Assembly: GCF_000471905.2 (NCBI RefSeq)
Contig: NW_006494942.1
Location: 262,234 to 326,233 of the forward strand
Direction of reading: 5' to 3'
DNA from: Amborella trichopoda
Lineage: Eukaryota > Streptophyta > Magnoliopsida > Amborellales > Amborellaceae
Length of the DNA: 64,000 nt
How positions within the stretch are numbered: position 1 is the stretch's first letter; each line of letters opens with the position of its first letter. This document shows positions 1-10,468 of this stretch, in pieces. A program made the translations under genes and the position numbers. The notes under the pieces were generated by a model, which had not been told where the DNA came from, ran no database searches, and saw nothing but the letters and a program-made list of their open reading frames with translations.

Positions 1-143
1 AGACGACAAGACTTCCACAAGAGGTTAACCTCAATCCCTCTTAGTCAAATGAAAGAATAGCAGAGTGGTGGTTATGGGGGAAAGAATGAGGTAAGAGAAG
101 AAGGGAACAAACAGAGGGAGGGATTTGATTTGACTTGGAAATC

Positions 144-425
144 CAGATTGAAGAAGAGGTTAACTGGCTCAAAACAACCAATTCATAAGAGAAGTCAAAT
201 ACTCAAAGTGGTTGGCTAATGTTTAAGAAGAAAAAAGAACAAATCAGGGTCTGCATTGACTTCCGTGATTTGAACGTGGTTCGTCCTAAAGATGACTTTC
301 CTCTCCCCTATACTGAATTGTTGAGAGACTCGACTGCTAATTGTTAGGGCTTCTCATTTATGGATGGTTATTCGGGGTATAACCAGATAAGGATGGCTTC
401 AGAAGATGAGGAGTTTACTTCCTTC
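144..425 (+). pseudogene. Reverse transcriptase relic, Tat/Ogre lineage
   Basis: Translation gives conserved N-terminal RT blocks: REVKYSKWLANV in one frame, then KKKEQIRVCIDFRDLN, PKDDFPLPYTELL and, after an in-frame stop, GFSFMDGYSGYNQIRMA. RVCIDFRDLN followed by PKDDFPLP and FMDGYSGYNQI is the usual RT signature of Tat/Ogre/Athila Ty3/gypsy elements; chromoviruses read RLCIDYRQLN instead, as C1 and C2 here do. A frameshift near position 220 and a stop near 344 break it, and it ends about 5 bases before an LTR-A fragment, before the YVDD/FIDD box. It is the only Tat-type RT in the window; the neighbouring LTR-A elements have none. Positions 1-143 show nothing I can identify. Confidence 0.85.
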
Positions 426-429
426 TTAA

Positions 430-1063
430 CCATGGTAGTCCTGTCGTCTAACCATAATGCCGTTATGCCGGTCAGAGTTACTGTGCCTGTCTTACTGCCA
501 TGATAGACTAGCCATCGTACCAGGTTGGTCGGTATTCGTACCGCCATCTAGTAGTAATGTTGTGTTACCAGTTTGCGTTACCGAGCAAGTCTTGCTACCA
601 CATCGGGTCAATCACTTATCAATCTAGCCACTGTGTCAGTCTAACCGCTTGGTCAAATTCTTCTCACCCTAATCTCTATTCTCTCTTTCTTCCCTTCTTC
701 TTTTGGATGTACACGCCTGTGTACATTCTCCCAAAGACAAGGTGGGGTCCCTTGGCCCACTTGTCTTGTAACTTTAGCCATGTGTGTGATTGCAGAAACA
801 TAAGAGTACATGTCAAGGGAAGCGATTTCGAACCAGTTGTAGTATTGGGGGCTTTCTTCGTGATCTAAGAGGGCACCCACGCGAGCCAGCTCGATTAAGT
901 CCCGAACCCACCTTAAATTCTTCTCTCATCGATTGGCGTACATGCCCTTGTTCTTGAGCAAGGTTCCCGAGAGAGCAATCTTAAATCTCGGATTCCCTTG
1001 AAACCGTAGACACATGCCGCCAGATCACCTAGATCCGAAGGGTGAGATTGGGGCACCTAACTA
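430..1063 (+). repeat. LTR-A, 3' part only (5' LTR of E1)
   Basis: About the last 630 bp of LTR-A, aligning by eye with the ends of the LTRs at 34725-38680 and 47744-50655 and, inverted, with those at 3519, 10469, 27508 and 57412. Shared landmarks are the block with GATCTAAGAGGGC and GCGAGCCAGC near 860-895, the TTGTTCTTGAGCAAGG stem near 950, and the terminal CACCTAACTA. The U3 and the TATA region are gone; the break abuts the RT relic. Short ORFs here (for example 557-868) are non-coding LTR sequence. Confidence 0.85.
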
Positions 1064-1066
1064 GCT

Positions 1067-1085
1067 TGGCGAATCCTCTGGGGAC
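1067..1085 (+). other. Primer-binding site of E1
   Basis: TGGCGAATCCTCTGGGGAC lies 3 bases after the LTR end, the expected place for minus-strand priming. E3 carries the intact form, TGGCGACTCCACTGGGG. The family consensus resembles the tRNA-Arg-type sites reported for Tat/Ogre elements; the tRNA match is from memory and unverified. Confidence 0.7.
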
Positions 1086-1312
1086 TTACTATCCCTTCGT
1101 CAGATCGTCCTTATTTAGCTAGTCTTTCCTTGTGTTTTCTGCATTACTTCCACATGGCTTCCGGGTTCTTTAACCCCTTTATCCGGCTCGGGGATTTTCT
1201 TATCCCAACATTCGCTAGCTTCCACTGGGAACAAGTTCCTCGAACTTCGTTCCCAACCTTCCTTTTAAGCAAAGACCCAGTGTTTAGCTCCTAGGTCTTA
1301 ACCTGGATAGGT

Positions 1313-2300
1313 ATGAGGAGGGACTTAAAGGTCCTTAACTCCCCATCTTATAGCTTTGGTGGAACACCCCCACCAAAGCAGCCTGCATCGGTAACGCATC
1401 TGTTGCCACTCACAACATGCACTCTGTTACTGGCAAGTCTCTTGTCAGTCGTATTGCTGAGGTACGCTGAAAAACTGGCTAGTCCCTTGCTACAAAAGGC
1501 CAAGTGGTTGCCTTTGCTTCTGTGGGTCGCCACAAGGCTACTCCCCACATTTCTACACCACCATGAGTCTCTATGCTTAAAGGCTCGACACACCTCGGGG
1601 CGGCCCTTGTGCTACCTCGAGTAAGCGTTCAGGTTCAGGCCTCCTTGGGCCGAAACCTGTGCGCATGCATGTGCATCTCACTTCTCGGGGCAACGTCATT
1701 GTTGAGCCAACCCAAGTACACGGAGGACGATTCCCTCGTCCTTCCTCTCAACACACACTAATGCACCCTAAGAGGGGCAGGTTTCCATCTGTTGCCTTAC
1801 AGACATGTGATCGCGGTTCTCGGCCTCCTAAAGCCAGAACGGCTGTTCGAGCCTGGGTCGACTCCCAAGTCACTCGTGATCTTTCTTCAAGGGTCGCACA
1901 CATGCTGCCCTCTCAGACTACTGCTTGCTCCCGACCAAAAAATCGTCGAGAGCCAGTCCCATCTTCTTCCACCCTTCCTCCTTCATGTGGATACCTCAAA
2001 ACCTAGTACTCGAAGGTTTTCCCTAAGTGTATTGTTCTCATTCAGCCTCGTCAGGTCCACTATGCCTTTCGAGCCCACAAAGGAGCTCGGGCCAAAGGCC
2101 TGATGATTGACAAAGTTCTACAACTTCCAAGGTAGCAGCCCAAGCTGGCCCTTGTCCAAGGTCCACATTCGCTGTCCCATCTTATGGACACAACCCTTTC
2201 ATGCTTTAAGAAGGCGAGTCAACCCCGATCCCAGTCATAGTTCTGAAGAGGAGTATACCACAACCTCAAGCTCAAGCAAGACTGAGGACTGCAAATCTTA
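1313..2300 (+). pseudogene. N-terminal ORF relic of the gag polyprotein (E1)
   Basis: Begins MRRDLKV about 230 bp after the primer-binding site, at the same distance and with the same start as in M (27256, minus) and E3 (38859). The E1 copy switches frame repeatedly: recognisable pieces occur in all three frames at 1313-1624, 1659-2006 and 1792-2301. The product is rich in Ser, Pro, His and Thr. A later block reads as HL..WYSK.FPKST in better copies. I do not recognise a domain. The position upstream of gag recalls the extra ORF1 of Ogre elements, but it may simply be the N terminus of Gag. Positions 1086-1312 are untranslated leader. Confidence 0.6.
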
Positions 2301-2433
2301 ATTAAGGAGCAGGCCAAAAAAGTCAGGGCGCCCAGCTCCAAGTGTCTCCTCTCAAAAAATCCCTACCCTCTTCGAATCACAGAGATCGAAGAAGAGGTGC
2401 GGGAATCCTGCGCCGTGGTTAGCGCCATAGAAG

Positions 2434-3518
2434 ATGAGTAGAAAACCCATCAACCACGGTCCTAAGACCGTTGAGAATCGGTCCTTACACGCTCGGCATA
2501 CAAGAGTAGGGTCCAGTCAGGGCATGCTGAGCCCTTGCTTACCGATCTTTCGCGTACAATTTGTCAAGCTCAAAAACCCTCAACTGCACTCAAGGTTGAC
2601 CTCCTTGGAGAAACGGTCAGTGTTGTGGTCATAAATGAACCTAGTGACTCTCAGGAGACACGCATGGATAAGTTCGAATAGATGGTGCAAGCCATGATGG
2701 AGAAGATTGCTTTCATGGAAACCGCATGACACTCGGTTAACCATGAGGTCAATTCCCATCATTCAAATGATACAGCTCCAAGGCCGCCCCCTCCTCCGGC
2801 CTCAGAGGACAATTCGGTCCTCACTCTGTCTCACATATAGACATTGATGCCATGGTGACTCACAATCTCAAGAATAGACAAATCCTTGAGATACAGGGTG
2901 CAATTCTTTACCAAACTTCGTTTCCCTCTTACATTGATCAGGTTCCATTCCCCTCAGGCTACAAGAAAGGGAAATTTCCTCGGTTTAATGGAATAACATT
3001 CCCACATCAACACATCGCCCATTTTCAAGCGGCATGTCAAGAGACAACGGCTGATGGGAGACTCCTTCTTCGTCAGTTCACTGAAACTTTTTATGGCCCT
3101 GCCTTCTAGTGGTATGCATGGCTTCCTCCAAATTCAGTACATACTTGGGAGGAAATGGAGAAACTGTTCCATTAGCGTTTCTATAAGGTCGAGAGAGAGG
3201 TCCAAACCATCGAACTTCTCACCCAGATCTAGGAACCAGATGAACCTGTCAATCAATTCATAGCAAACTAGAGATATTTAGCCGCTCGCCATCCCAATCC
3301 CATGCCTAAGAAAGAAGCAGTTCAATCCTATGTGCGAAACATGTGACCTGAGATCTCTCTACATGTTGAGGCCTCAAATCTGTTTGTTCGTTTCCTCTCT
3401 TACCTGGGGGTCAATTCTCAATCTGTAAACAGCGACCTGGGGGTCCAGACTAGACATCTCTTAATAATTCCAAGAGACGACATGTCGGTTGGCTTGTAAG
3501 AATTCAGCATATTCCCTC
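2434..3518 (+). pseudogene. Gag domain relic, first part (E1)
   Basis: Collinear with gag of M (25879-25050, minus) and E4 (52200-52800). At 2640-2710 an amphipathic stretch matches the family motif NRFEQMVQAMMEKID; 2852-3109 carries VTHNLKNRQILEIQGA and the linker FPRFNGITFPHQHIAHF, typical of the start of the retrotransposon gag domain, followed by TADGRLLLRQF and a decayed YGPAFWY-like block. Frameshifts and stops after 3110 destroy the remainder. The gag would form the cytoplasmic virus-like particle. The reading continues after the inverted LTR, at 5741. Confidence 0.75.
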
Positions 3519-4254
3519 TGGTTAAGTGCCTCGATCTCGCCCCCCAAGTCGGGTTGACCTGGTGGCACGTGTCTCAGGTTTCAAGGAGAACTCAGGACTT
3601 AAACTGCTCTTTAGGGAACCTTATTAAGAAACATGGGCAGGTATACCAACCGATGAGAGAGGAATTTTAACATGAGGCGGGATACACCTCACTTGGGTCC
3701 GTGACCTACTTAGGCTGATTTTCGTGGGCACCCTCTTAGATCACTACGGAAAGCCCTCAATCATTCTACCGGTTCGAAATAGTCTCCCTTGACATGTACT
3801 CTCCTGTTTCTGTGATCACACACACATGGTTAATTTTACAATACAAGTGGGCCAAAGGACCCCACCTTGTCATTGAGTGAATGCACACATGCGTGCACAT
3901 CCAAGAGAAGAAGAAAAGAATAAGAGGATAGAGACTGGGGTGATGAATGGAGAAGAAAAAGATAGAAAAGAGAAAAGAGAAAAGAGAAAAGAGAAGAGAA
4001 GAATTTGACCAAGTGGCTAGACTGACACAATGGCTAGGCCAGTAAGTGATTGACCCGATGTGGTAGCAAGACGGGCACGGTAACTCAGACCAACACGGTG
4101 ACAATACTACTCGATGACAGAACGAATACCGATCAGCCTGGCATGATGGCTAGCTCATCGTGACAGCAAGACGGGCATGGTAACTCAAACCGATACGGTG
4201 CGAATACTGCTCGACAATGAGACTATCATGATTGTGCTAGACTTAGCCTCCCTT

Positions 4255-4625
4255 GGTCAAACGAGAGAAAGAGAAGGAAAGGGAAGAGCAAGGAAGGAGA
4301 GATAAGAGAGAAGAAATGAGAGTGGAGATGAGAGAAAAGAAGAAGTGATGAGAAGAGGATAAAAGAGAGATAAAAGGCAGTAGAAGAAAGAAGGGAAGAA
4401 GAGAAGAGAAGAAAGGAGAAAGATAAGAGGTGAGGAGAGAAAAGAAGTGAAAATAAAAGAAGAAAAGAAGAAGAGAGGAGAAGTGAACAGAAGAGAGGGA
4501 AAAGAAAGATGACAAGAGAGAGAGACAAGAGAAGAGAAGAGAGAGAAGAGAAGAAAAAAGAAGATAGAGAAGAGAGAAGATAGAAGGGACAGGAAAGAAG
4601 AAAGCGAAAAGGTGAGAAGAGAAGA
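4255..4625. repeat. Purine-rich low-complexity tract
   Basis: Nearly pure GA on the plus strand (GAGAAGAGAAGAAAGGAGAA-like). A similar tract is at 5225-5660. All LTR-A copies have such tracts in R/U5, always CT-rich on the element's sense strand. Confidence 0.85.
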
Positions 4626-4628
4626 AAC

Positions 4629-5225
4629 ATGAACCACGATGGGGTTCTACCTTCCATGATAAAGGAGAAAGAAGAGAGAGAAACATTGACGGTGATGGGC
4701 TTCCACCGTCCATGGGAGAGAAAAGAGAAAGAGAAACATGGATGGCGATGGGCTTCCGCCATCCATGATAGGGGGGAGAAAAGAGAAAGAGAAACATGGA
4801 CGACGATAGGCTTTCACCATCCATGATAGGAGAGAGAAAAGGCAAAGAGAAACATGGACGGTGATGGGCTTCCATCGTACATGACAGGAGAGAGAGAAGA
4901 GAAAGAGAAATATGAATGGTGAATGACTTTTACCATCCATGACAGGGGAAAGAGAAGAGAGAGAGAAACATGAACGGCGATGAACTTTCGCTGTACATGA
5001 TAAGGGAGAGAGAAGAGAAAGAGAAACATGGATGGCGATGGGCTTCCGCAGTCCATGACAAGGGAGAGAGAAGAGAATGAGAGAATTAGAAAGGAGAAAA
5101 GAAAAGATCAAGAGAGGTAGATGAGAGACAAGTCATGAACGATGATGGTCATTGTCATTCATGATAGGAGAGAGGGAAAGAGGAGAACATGAACGATGAT
5201 GGGGTTCCACCATTCATGACAGAGA
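4629..5225. repeat. Hairpin minisatellite in LTR-A (CATGGACGG arms)
   Basis: A series of about 60-bp units, each with an imperfect palindrome such as CATGGACGGTGATGGGCTTC followed by a complementary CCGTCCATGA arm, separated by GAGAGAAAAGAGAAAGAGAAA spacers. Units begin near 4629, 4685, 4736, 4793, 4852, 4911, 4966 and 5027, with two more near 5132 and 5187. The same repeat lies in opposite orientation in E3's LTR (37240-37660). Confidence 0.8.
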
Positions 5226-5740
5226 AAAGGGGAATGAGAGAGAAGGAAAGGAGAGAACATGGAGAAACAAAGAAGAGAGATATTACAAAAGAGAGGAAAG
5301 AGAAAGGAAGGAAAGAAGTGAGCGAAAGAAAGTGAAGAAGGACGATCAAGAAAGAGAGAGGAAAGATTAAGAAAGAATGGAGGATGAGTAAGGAAATAAC
5401 GTAGAGAAAAGAAGAAAGAAGGGAATCAAAAACACGCACGGCGATAACCCACTGCCGTGTGTGTTGAGAGAAGAGCAAGAGACAAAAGGAGGAAGAGTGA
5501 GACAGAGAAGAAGAGGAGAGAGAAGAGAGGAGGAGAAAGAAAGAGAGAGAAGAGAGGAGGAGAGAAAGGGAGAGACTAGAGGAGGAGAGAAAGGGAGAGA
5601 CGAGAGGAGGATAGAGAAAGAGACAGATGAAAGGAGGAGAGAGAAAGTTACCTTCATCAAAGGGTATCAAACTTTTTCTTCTCTCTCATCTCTCTCTTTC
5701 TAAGATGTGCCTACAATCTCAATGTAAAACTCTCAAATTT

Positions 5741-6620
5741 TTTCTCTTTAATGCTCAGACACCTCGGGCAGGAGGCAAACAACAGCAACCTTATAACAGG
5801 GTCTTGCCTCCTAAGAATATAAATCAAAGTGACTACTGGATCCAGCACCAGAACAAGGTGTACCCCTTCGAGAAGGAGTGTGTTCCTACACTACTTTGAC
5901 TACTACTAGAGTAAAACATGATCCAGTTGTCGGAGGTCAACACCCCAGAACAAGCTAGACAAGAGACACAAGAGAGGTATTGTGCCTATCATAGGAGAGT
6001 AGGCCACCCCACTCAAGAATGTTATACGCTCAAAGACACTATCGAAGCCCTTATTAACAAGGGTCAGATAAAGCTCGAAGAGCTAAAGAAAGCATTCAGA
6101 GCAACTGAGGCTTCCCACATAGTGACAGTCTAAGAGGACGACGAGGCACCCGCTGTCCTCTGTGCACTATTCTCTATGCTGCTCGAAGATGGTCTCATCA
6201 TGCCGAATCATTCGATACGAGGCCATGACCTGAGTGAATGCACTGGTTTCCACGAGCTCTTAGCAAAGAATACGCATCAGTACCAAGATGTTCGTGGTAA
6301 CCCAGAGGGAAATCCTCAAGTCCCTGCTCCACCTACGCAAGAAGACCTCTTGACACAAGCCAAGCAAAGTGAGCTAGACCCTCTGCAGACCCTCTTCGAG
6401 GCAATGCTCCAACAGGGTCTTGTCACTCCCAAACCTGCCAGACGAACCTAGGCGTCTTGCTCAGGGCACAAAAAATCTCTTGTGCCCATATCACCAGGTA
6501 TGGGGCCATGAGCTGACGGAATGCTTAGAGTTCGAAGCTGTAATCACGAAGAAGGTATAGAAAGGCCACATTGTTTATGTTGTTCTCCCAGAATGCTTCC
6601 AAGATAGTACTCCCATCTAA
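5741..6620 (+). pseudogene. Gag C-terminal region with three CHHC zinc knuckles (E1)
   Basis: Continues gag after the inverted LTR. Three CX2HX4HX4C knuckles are visible: CAYHRRVGHPTQEC (5981-6022), a second at 6200-6241 ending HSIRGHDLSEC with its first Cys changed to Met, and CPYHQVWGHELTEC (6483-6524). The first is followed by LKDTIEALINKGQIK, typical after the knuckle of Tat-lineage Gag. These would bind the RNA genome. Stops at about 5898 and 6131 and frame changes between the knuckles mark a pseudogene. E4 has the same three knuckles with almost the same spacing. Confidence 0.8.
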
Positions 6621-7145
6621 GAGGAAGTCTCACCGCAGATCCCTTACGAGGGTGCCTCAGACCCTTCAGAACCCTCGACTTCTCAACCCTGGGAAGTCTA
6701 CCATGGACAAAGTAGACTCAAATCATTGAAGCGTTAGGCAGGACTACTCGTCAGCCCGATAGGATGGTCCAAGCACCCCCTAAGGGATTCAGAAAGTGAT
6801 GAGCACCTAGGTCAGCTCACCAAAGGAATCATATTCCTCAACCAACAATCGAGGAAGAATTTCTCAGGCCCCTTCCTCCATTGTCGACCTTACAAGTCTT
6901 CATCCTAAGCACAACTCGTCTTATCCCTTCGTCCGATCAGATGGACATCCTTGAGTTATTAACTACTCAGGATTCGTCCAATATGGGTGACGACATTAAA
7001 AGCATCCCCTAACTATCAGAGCCAAGGCAAGACCTAAAATACCGCCTGCACCCGTCCAATTTCGGCGATGATGTAAAAAACTGCCCAAAACATTCTAACT
7101 CCACTTTTTCTTCTTCTCCTCCCTTCTCATATATTTCTTTCACAG
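6621..7145 (+). other. Linker with putative intron acceptor at 7145/7146
   Basis: Degenerate gag-to-protease linker. It ends in a CTAAC branch-point-like motif (near 7095), a pyrimidine tract (7102-7140) and CACAG/GTGCAGCT. The same arrangement occurs at 54417/54418 (E4) and on the minus strand at 24165/24164 (M). Downstream, the coding frame of the protease ORF begins; upstream, roughly from 6960, the copies share no long frame. Confidence 0.5.
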
Positions 7146-7505
7146 GTGCAGCTCGACATTGCCCAGACTTTGACGCTCTAAACAGAGAGCTCGAGGCACC
7201 AACATCAGCAAGTCGCAGCGGAAGTGCCTTAGAAAGATACTGGACGAGGCGACTGGACTCGCCGACTCCCTGATAGCGCAAGCCAAGACCGAGCCATCTT
7301 CAAGCTCTTGTTCCAAGGAAGCCTCCCATATGGTGCAGATCATGGAAGTACCATCCAACATGGGGCAAATGAGCCTAAGATCGAGGAAGAAGCTTCAGCC
7401 CACAATTCAAAAACTCAAAGTCCTCAAGTGTCCTGATCTTCCCTAAACCTCAACCTCAAACCTCTACATCCCTAATACAAGCCCCACTACCCATAAAATC
7501 AAGGC
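7146..7505 (+). pseudogene. Start of the protease ORF (E1), broken off
   Basis: The frame reading TNISKSQRKCLRKILDEA (about 7200-7260) matches GINISRKRLRKTLAQVAG in M (near 24110, minus). The proline-rich part at 7380-7480 matches E4 at 54650-54770, with LKVLK and PQPQTSTSLIQ. Homology stops near 7505; the retropepsin core and everything to the antisense-gene leader are deleted. Confidence 0.65.
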
Positions 7506-7529
7506 ACACCGGTTGTCAATGTGACATGA

Positions 7530-8290
7530 TCTAACACCACACATGCGAGGGGCGATTGTTCGCCGTCGTGTGTCCCTCCACCTTCTCTCGATAGTTGCAC
7601 TTCGTAACTCTTCACCGACGTTTCCCCTTCTCATCAGAAAACCCCTTTTAGTGCTGAGAAATCTTCCATGTTCTCCCCTTCTCTCCTGCAGGCGACTATT
7701 GCCCACAGAAAACCACCCGTGCTTCTTCGAGGGCCTACTACAACCTCTTGAGTTTTCCTTAACATATCGCTACGGTTCACCCAGACTCACCAAAATGTCA
7801 TTGTGTTTTTGGTGAGCCCACTGCTTTACCTTCTCCTTCCCTGCCACTAAACTCTGGACCGTTAGGGTCACCTAACATCGCTGCAACCTGCCGATGACCA
7901 CAAAATGACCAGAAGATCACTAGAACTATGGTAGAATATCGCTGCAACCTTCGCAGTTTCGTCAAAAGTCCTTGTGCACACTGGAAATAGCTGCAATGGC
8001 TATCATTCCTCATCGAAAAAGTCTCGATAAAGCTCTTAAAAACCCTATTCCCTGCTCAGAAAGTCCCAGCACTCTTTGAAAGCATTCGCAAAGCACGTTG
8101 CAAAGGTTCGCGACCTGCTCAAGCTCGCCGAAAATCTCCTGAAGGCTTGTGTACTTCGGGTCTTGGCCGGAAAATCTTGCTGGGAAATTCTTGATGGAAC
8201 CTCCGACTCTCTCTAAACACGCTCTTCACTATTTTACCTTTCTGTAAAACAATAAAATGGGGCTTTTTCCCCTTTTACACTCAACAGTTT
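7530..8290 (-). other. Leader and decayed promoter of a lost antisense PMD gene (E1)
   Basis: On the minus strand this matches the region between the TATA box and start codon of the PMD gene in M (17200-18165), and E4 at 56690-57290. The TATA position (minus strand, near 8270-8278) reads TGTAAAAG, a decayed TATA box, followed by the shared GGAAAAAGCCCCATTTTA. The coding part is absent: the upstream neighbour is the broken protease ORF. Confidence 0.65.
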
Positions 8291-8429
8291 CATGAAGTGC
8301 CCCTCACAAATTTGAAATGAAGCTCCAAGTCCTTGTCTTCAGATGGTGATAGGTCCAGGCCGGGACAATTCAAGCCCAAGGCCCGAATACAAATTGCTGT
8401 CGCATGTGCCTCACGAACCTGCTGTCATC

Positions 8430-8735
8430 TGTTGCTATCGCCCTGTGATTCGTCAAGGGGCTATCGTGCGCGCTTCATCAAGGGGCTATCATTGCGTGCT
8501 TGTTCATGGAGAAATCGCCACATGCTTCATCAAGCAGCTATCGTCGCGCGCCTCATCAAGAGATAACGTCGCGCATCTCACCATGGAGCGAACATCGTGC
8601 GCTTCATAAGAGGCTATCACCCGGTGCTTCACAAGGAGCTAACGACGTGCGCTTCATAAAAGGCTATCGTCGTGTGCTTCGCAAGGACTTAGCGTCGTGC
8701 GCACTTCATCAAGGGCCTAACACCTCGTGCGTCAT
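8430..8735 (+). repeat. Minisatellite A in the 3' UTR of E1
   Basis: About nine imperfect units of roughly 33-36 bp built on CTTCATCAAGGGGCTATCGT followed by a CGTGCG-rich link. An inverted, diverged version is at 63330-63535 in F. ORFs across it in several frames (8333-8925) are repeat artefacts. Confidence 0.8.
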
Positions 8736-8884
8736 TCAAAACCTAGTGCATGCTATGACACTCCTGCTTGGGCCATTGTTATGCATCCCAGGGAGCTCAT
8801 TCCTTGCTCCACAGTCCTCACTCCTCAGGGAGTCGAGTCTCCAATCACGGCTTGATTTCCCGTGGAGTCATATCCCCTTTCCAA

Positions 8885-10230
8885 CTAAATGGTCTAGGTG
8901 CACGAACCTAAACTACATGGTCTAAACTATATGACCTTAAACTGTAGTGCAGGTCTAGTTGCACGACCCTAAAGTGCATGGTCCTAGCTGCATGACTTTA
9001 AACTGCATAGCCATGGTCCAAACTATATGACCTTAAATTGTAGTGGAAGTCTAGTTACACGACCTTAAACTGCATGGTCCTCATTGCATGACTCTAAACT
9101 GTATAGCTGTGGTCCAAGCTATATGACCTTAAACCATAGTGCATGTCCTGACCGCATAATGTTAAAAGGCTTAGCACCATGGTCCAAACTATATGACCTT
9201 AAACTGTAGTGGAGGTCTAGTTGCATGACGTTAAACTGCATGGTCCTAGCTGTAGGACTTTGAACTGCATAGCCATGGTCCAAGCTACAAGACCTTAAAA
9301 CCATAACTCATGACACGATAAATAGTCCGTTCGCATGACTTTTAGCCGTGAAATGGACACCACTATCCCTAGTGGAGTTACACCTCTGCTCTCGGCTGTA
9401 GTTCCCAATAGAGTTGCATGTAGGCCATTGTCCCTCATCCCCGAGAAGGAGTTACATCCCTATTGCAACCCATTATCCCCAGGGAGTTAAGGTTATTCTT
9501 ATCTTTTCAATCCCCAGTGGGGTTGCATCTGTGCTCCGGCATGTCATTCTCAGCAGAGTTGCACACATACCATTACCCATTATCCCCATGGAGTCATGCG
9601 TACCCCTTTAATCCCTTGTGGGTTAGTCACACACCAGGCTATCCCTAGGAGTTGGGTTACTTTCCCATGAGCCGTGGAGTTCCATCTTTCACCTTAGGGA
9701 GTCATCCCTGTAATGGATGGATTTGTGAATAATCTTTATTAGGTGGGTGGCAAATCTAGTCGATCTATAGATGCCTTGTGATTGCTAGCCTTTCCGCTCA
9801 ACCTTTGATTCACCCCTCCCTATCATAGGTTTCTCTTATTGGAGTGACTAGGGATTGCTTTCTATGAGCTATAGCAATCAATCCACAGTGAAGTTTGCTT
9901 CTCCATCTAAACCTCTTGTTGGTTTTAACCATATTTATTCTCATGGGAGTCGGATTGCTATCCACAGATCTATTCCCCATGGAGAATCATCTACATGGTA
10001 AGCCACCTAAATGGTCTAGATGCACGACCCTAAACTGCATGGTCCAAACTACATGACCTTAAACTGTAGCGGAGGTCTAGTTGCACGACCTTAAATTGCA
10101 TTGTCCTAATCGCATGACTTTAAACTGCATAACCTTGATCCAAGCTATATGACCTTAAACCATAGTGCACATTCTGGCCGCATGACGTTAAACTACTTTG
10201 CACAGGTCCCTGAGGCATGACCTTAAAGAC
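8885..10230 (+). repeat. Minisatellite B in the 3' UTR of E1
   Basis: Arrays at 8885-9345 and 10010-10230 repeat monomers of about 30-36 bp such as GACCTTAAACTGCATGGTCC, alternating with CTAGTTGCACGACC. The centre (9346-10009) holds a second, looser repeat with 'cccc(a)gtgg(a/g)gttgcat' cores every 30-50 bp. Both match, inverted, the 3' UTRs of M and F. From 10231 to 10468 follows unique 3' UTR that matches M at about 15180-15400. Confidence 0.8.
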
Positions 10231-10468
10231 TCCCCTACACACACGCACATGCCCTTTACATGCATCTTCACGCACGCCTTCCCAAACCAACCAGTTCGTG
10301 TGCTCGCACCACCCTCATTGCTTTCCCCAAGTGAGTCCATTCACTTCATTACCATCATCCATCATTCCCCAGTGAGTCTCACCCATGTTCACGTAACAGC
10401 GAACTATCTCGCCTTCCATAGTCGTCATAAGCTAGTGGGTCACCACTTTTCATCTTCCACACATAATC

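Larger units (their letters stand above)
3519..5740 (-). repeat. Inverted LTR-A fragment inside E1 gag
   Basis: On the minus strand this is an LTR-A end: the plus strand starts TGGTTAAGTGCCTCGATC, the reverse complement of the LTR 3' terminus, and runs through U5 into the purine-rich tract and hairpin minisatellite. It stops near 5740, about at the poly(A) region, so U3 and the TATA box are missing. E1 gag sequence lies on both sides. No internal element sequence accompanies it, so it is a truncated solo LTR. Long minus-strand ORFs at 4226-5111 and 5155-5670 are CT-rich low-complexity artefacts. Confidence 0.8.
430..10468 (+). mobile_element. Element E1: LTR-A family, truncated at both ends
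   Basis: E1 reads left to right: partial 5' LTR-A, primer-binding site, N-terminal ORF relic, gag, three zinc knuckles, start of the protease ORF, then the inverted leader of a lost antisense gene and the tandem-repeat 3' UTR. An inverted LTR-A fragment (3519-5740) interrupts gag. Relative to E4, E1 lost the protease core, coiled-coil tail and antisense gene at about 7500-7530. Its right end matches, inverted, positions near 15180-15330 of element M, and is cut there by M's 3' LTR; its own 3' LTR is missing. Confidence 0.8.

Noticed and set aside
1067-1085. tRNA gene near the LTR ends
   Set aside because: Only the 18-19 bases complementary to a tRNA 3' end are present; no cloverleaf surrounds them.
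4226-5670. Long minus-strand ORFs of up to 210 codons rich in Ser, Leu, Phe
   Set aside because: They are the CT-rich strand of purine tracts and the hairpin minisatellite; several frames are open at once and composition is that of simple repeats.
5741-5900. Separate small gene downstream of the solo LTR
   Set aside because: It aligns with E4 gag at about 53000-53180 and is simply the continuation of E1 gag.
8333-8925. Three overlapping ORFs of 77-141 codons
   Set aside because: They cover minisatellite A; repeat units whose length is not disturbed by stops give open frames by chance.
10464-10468. Target-site duplication of element M
   Set aside because: The five bases on the left (TAATC) and on the right at 30664 (GTGGC) do not match.
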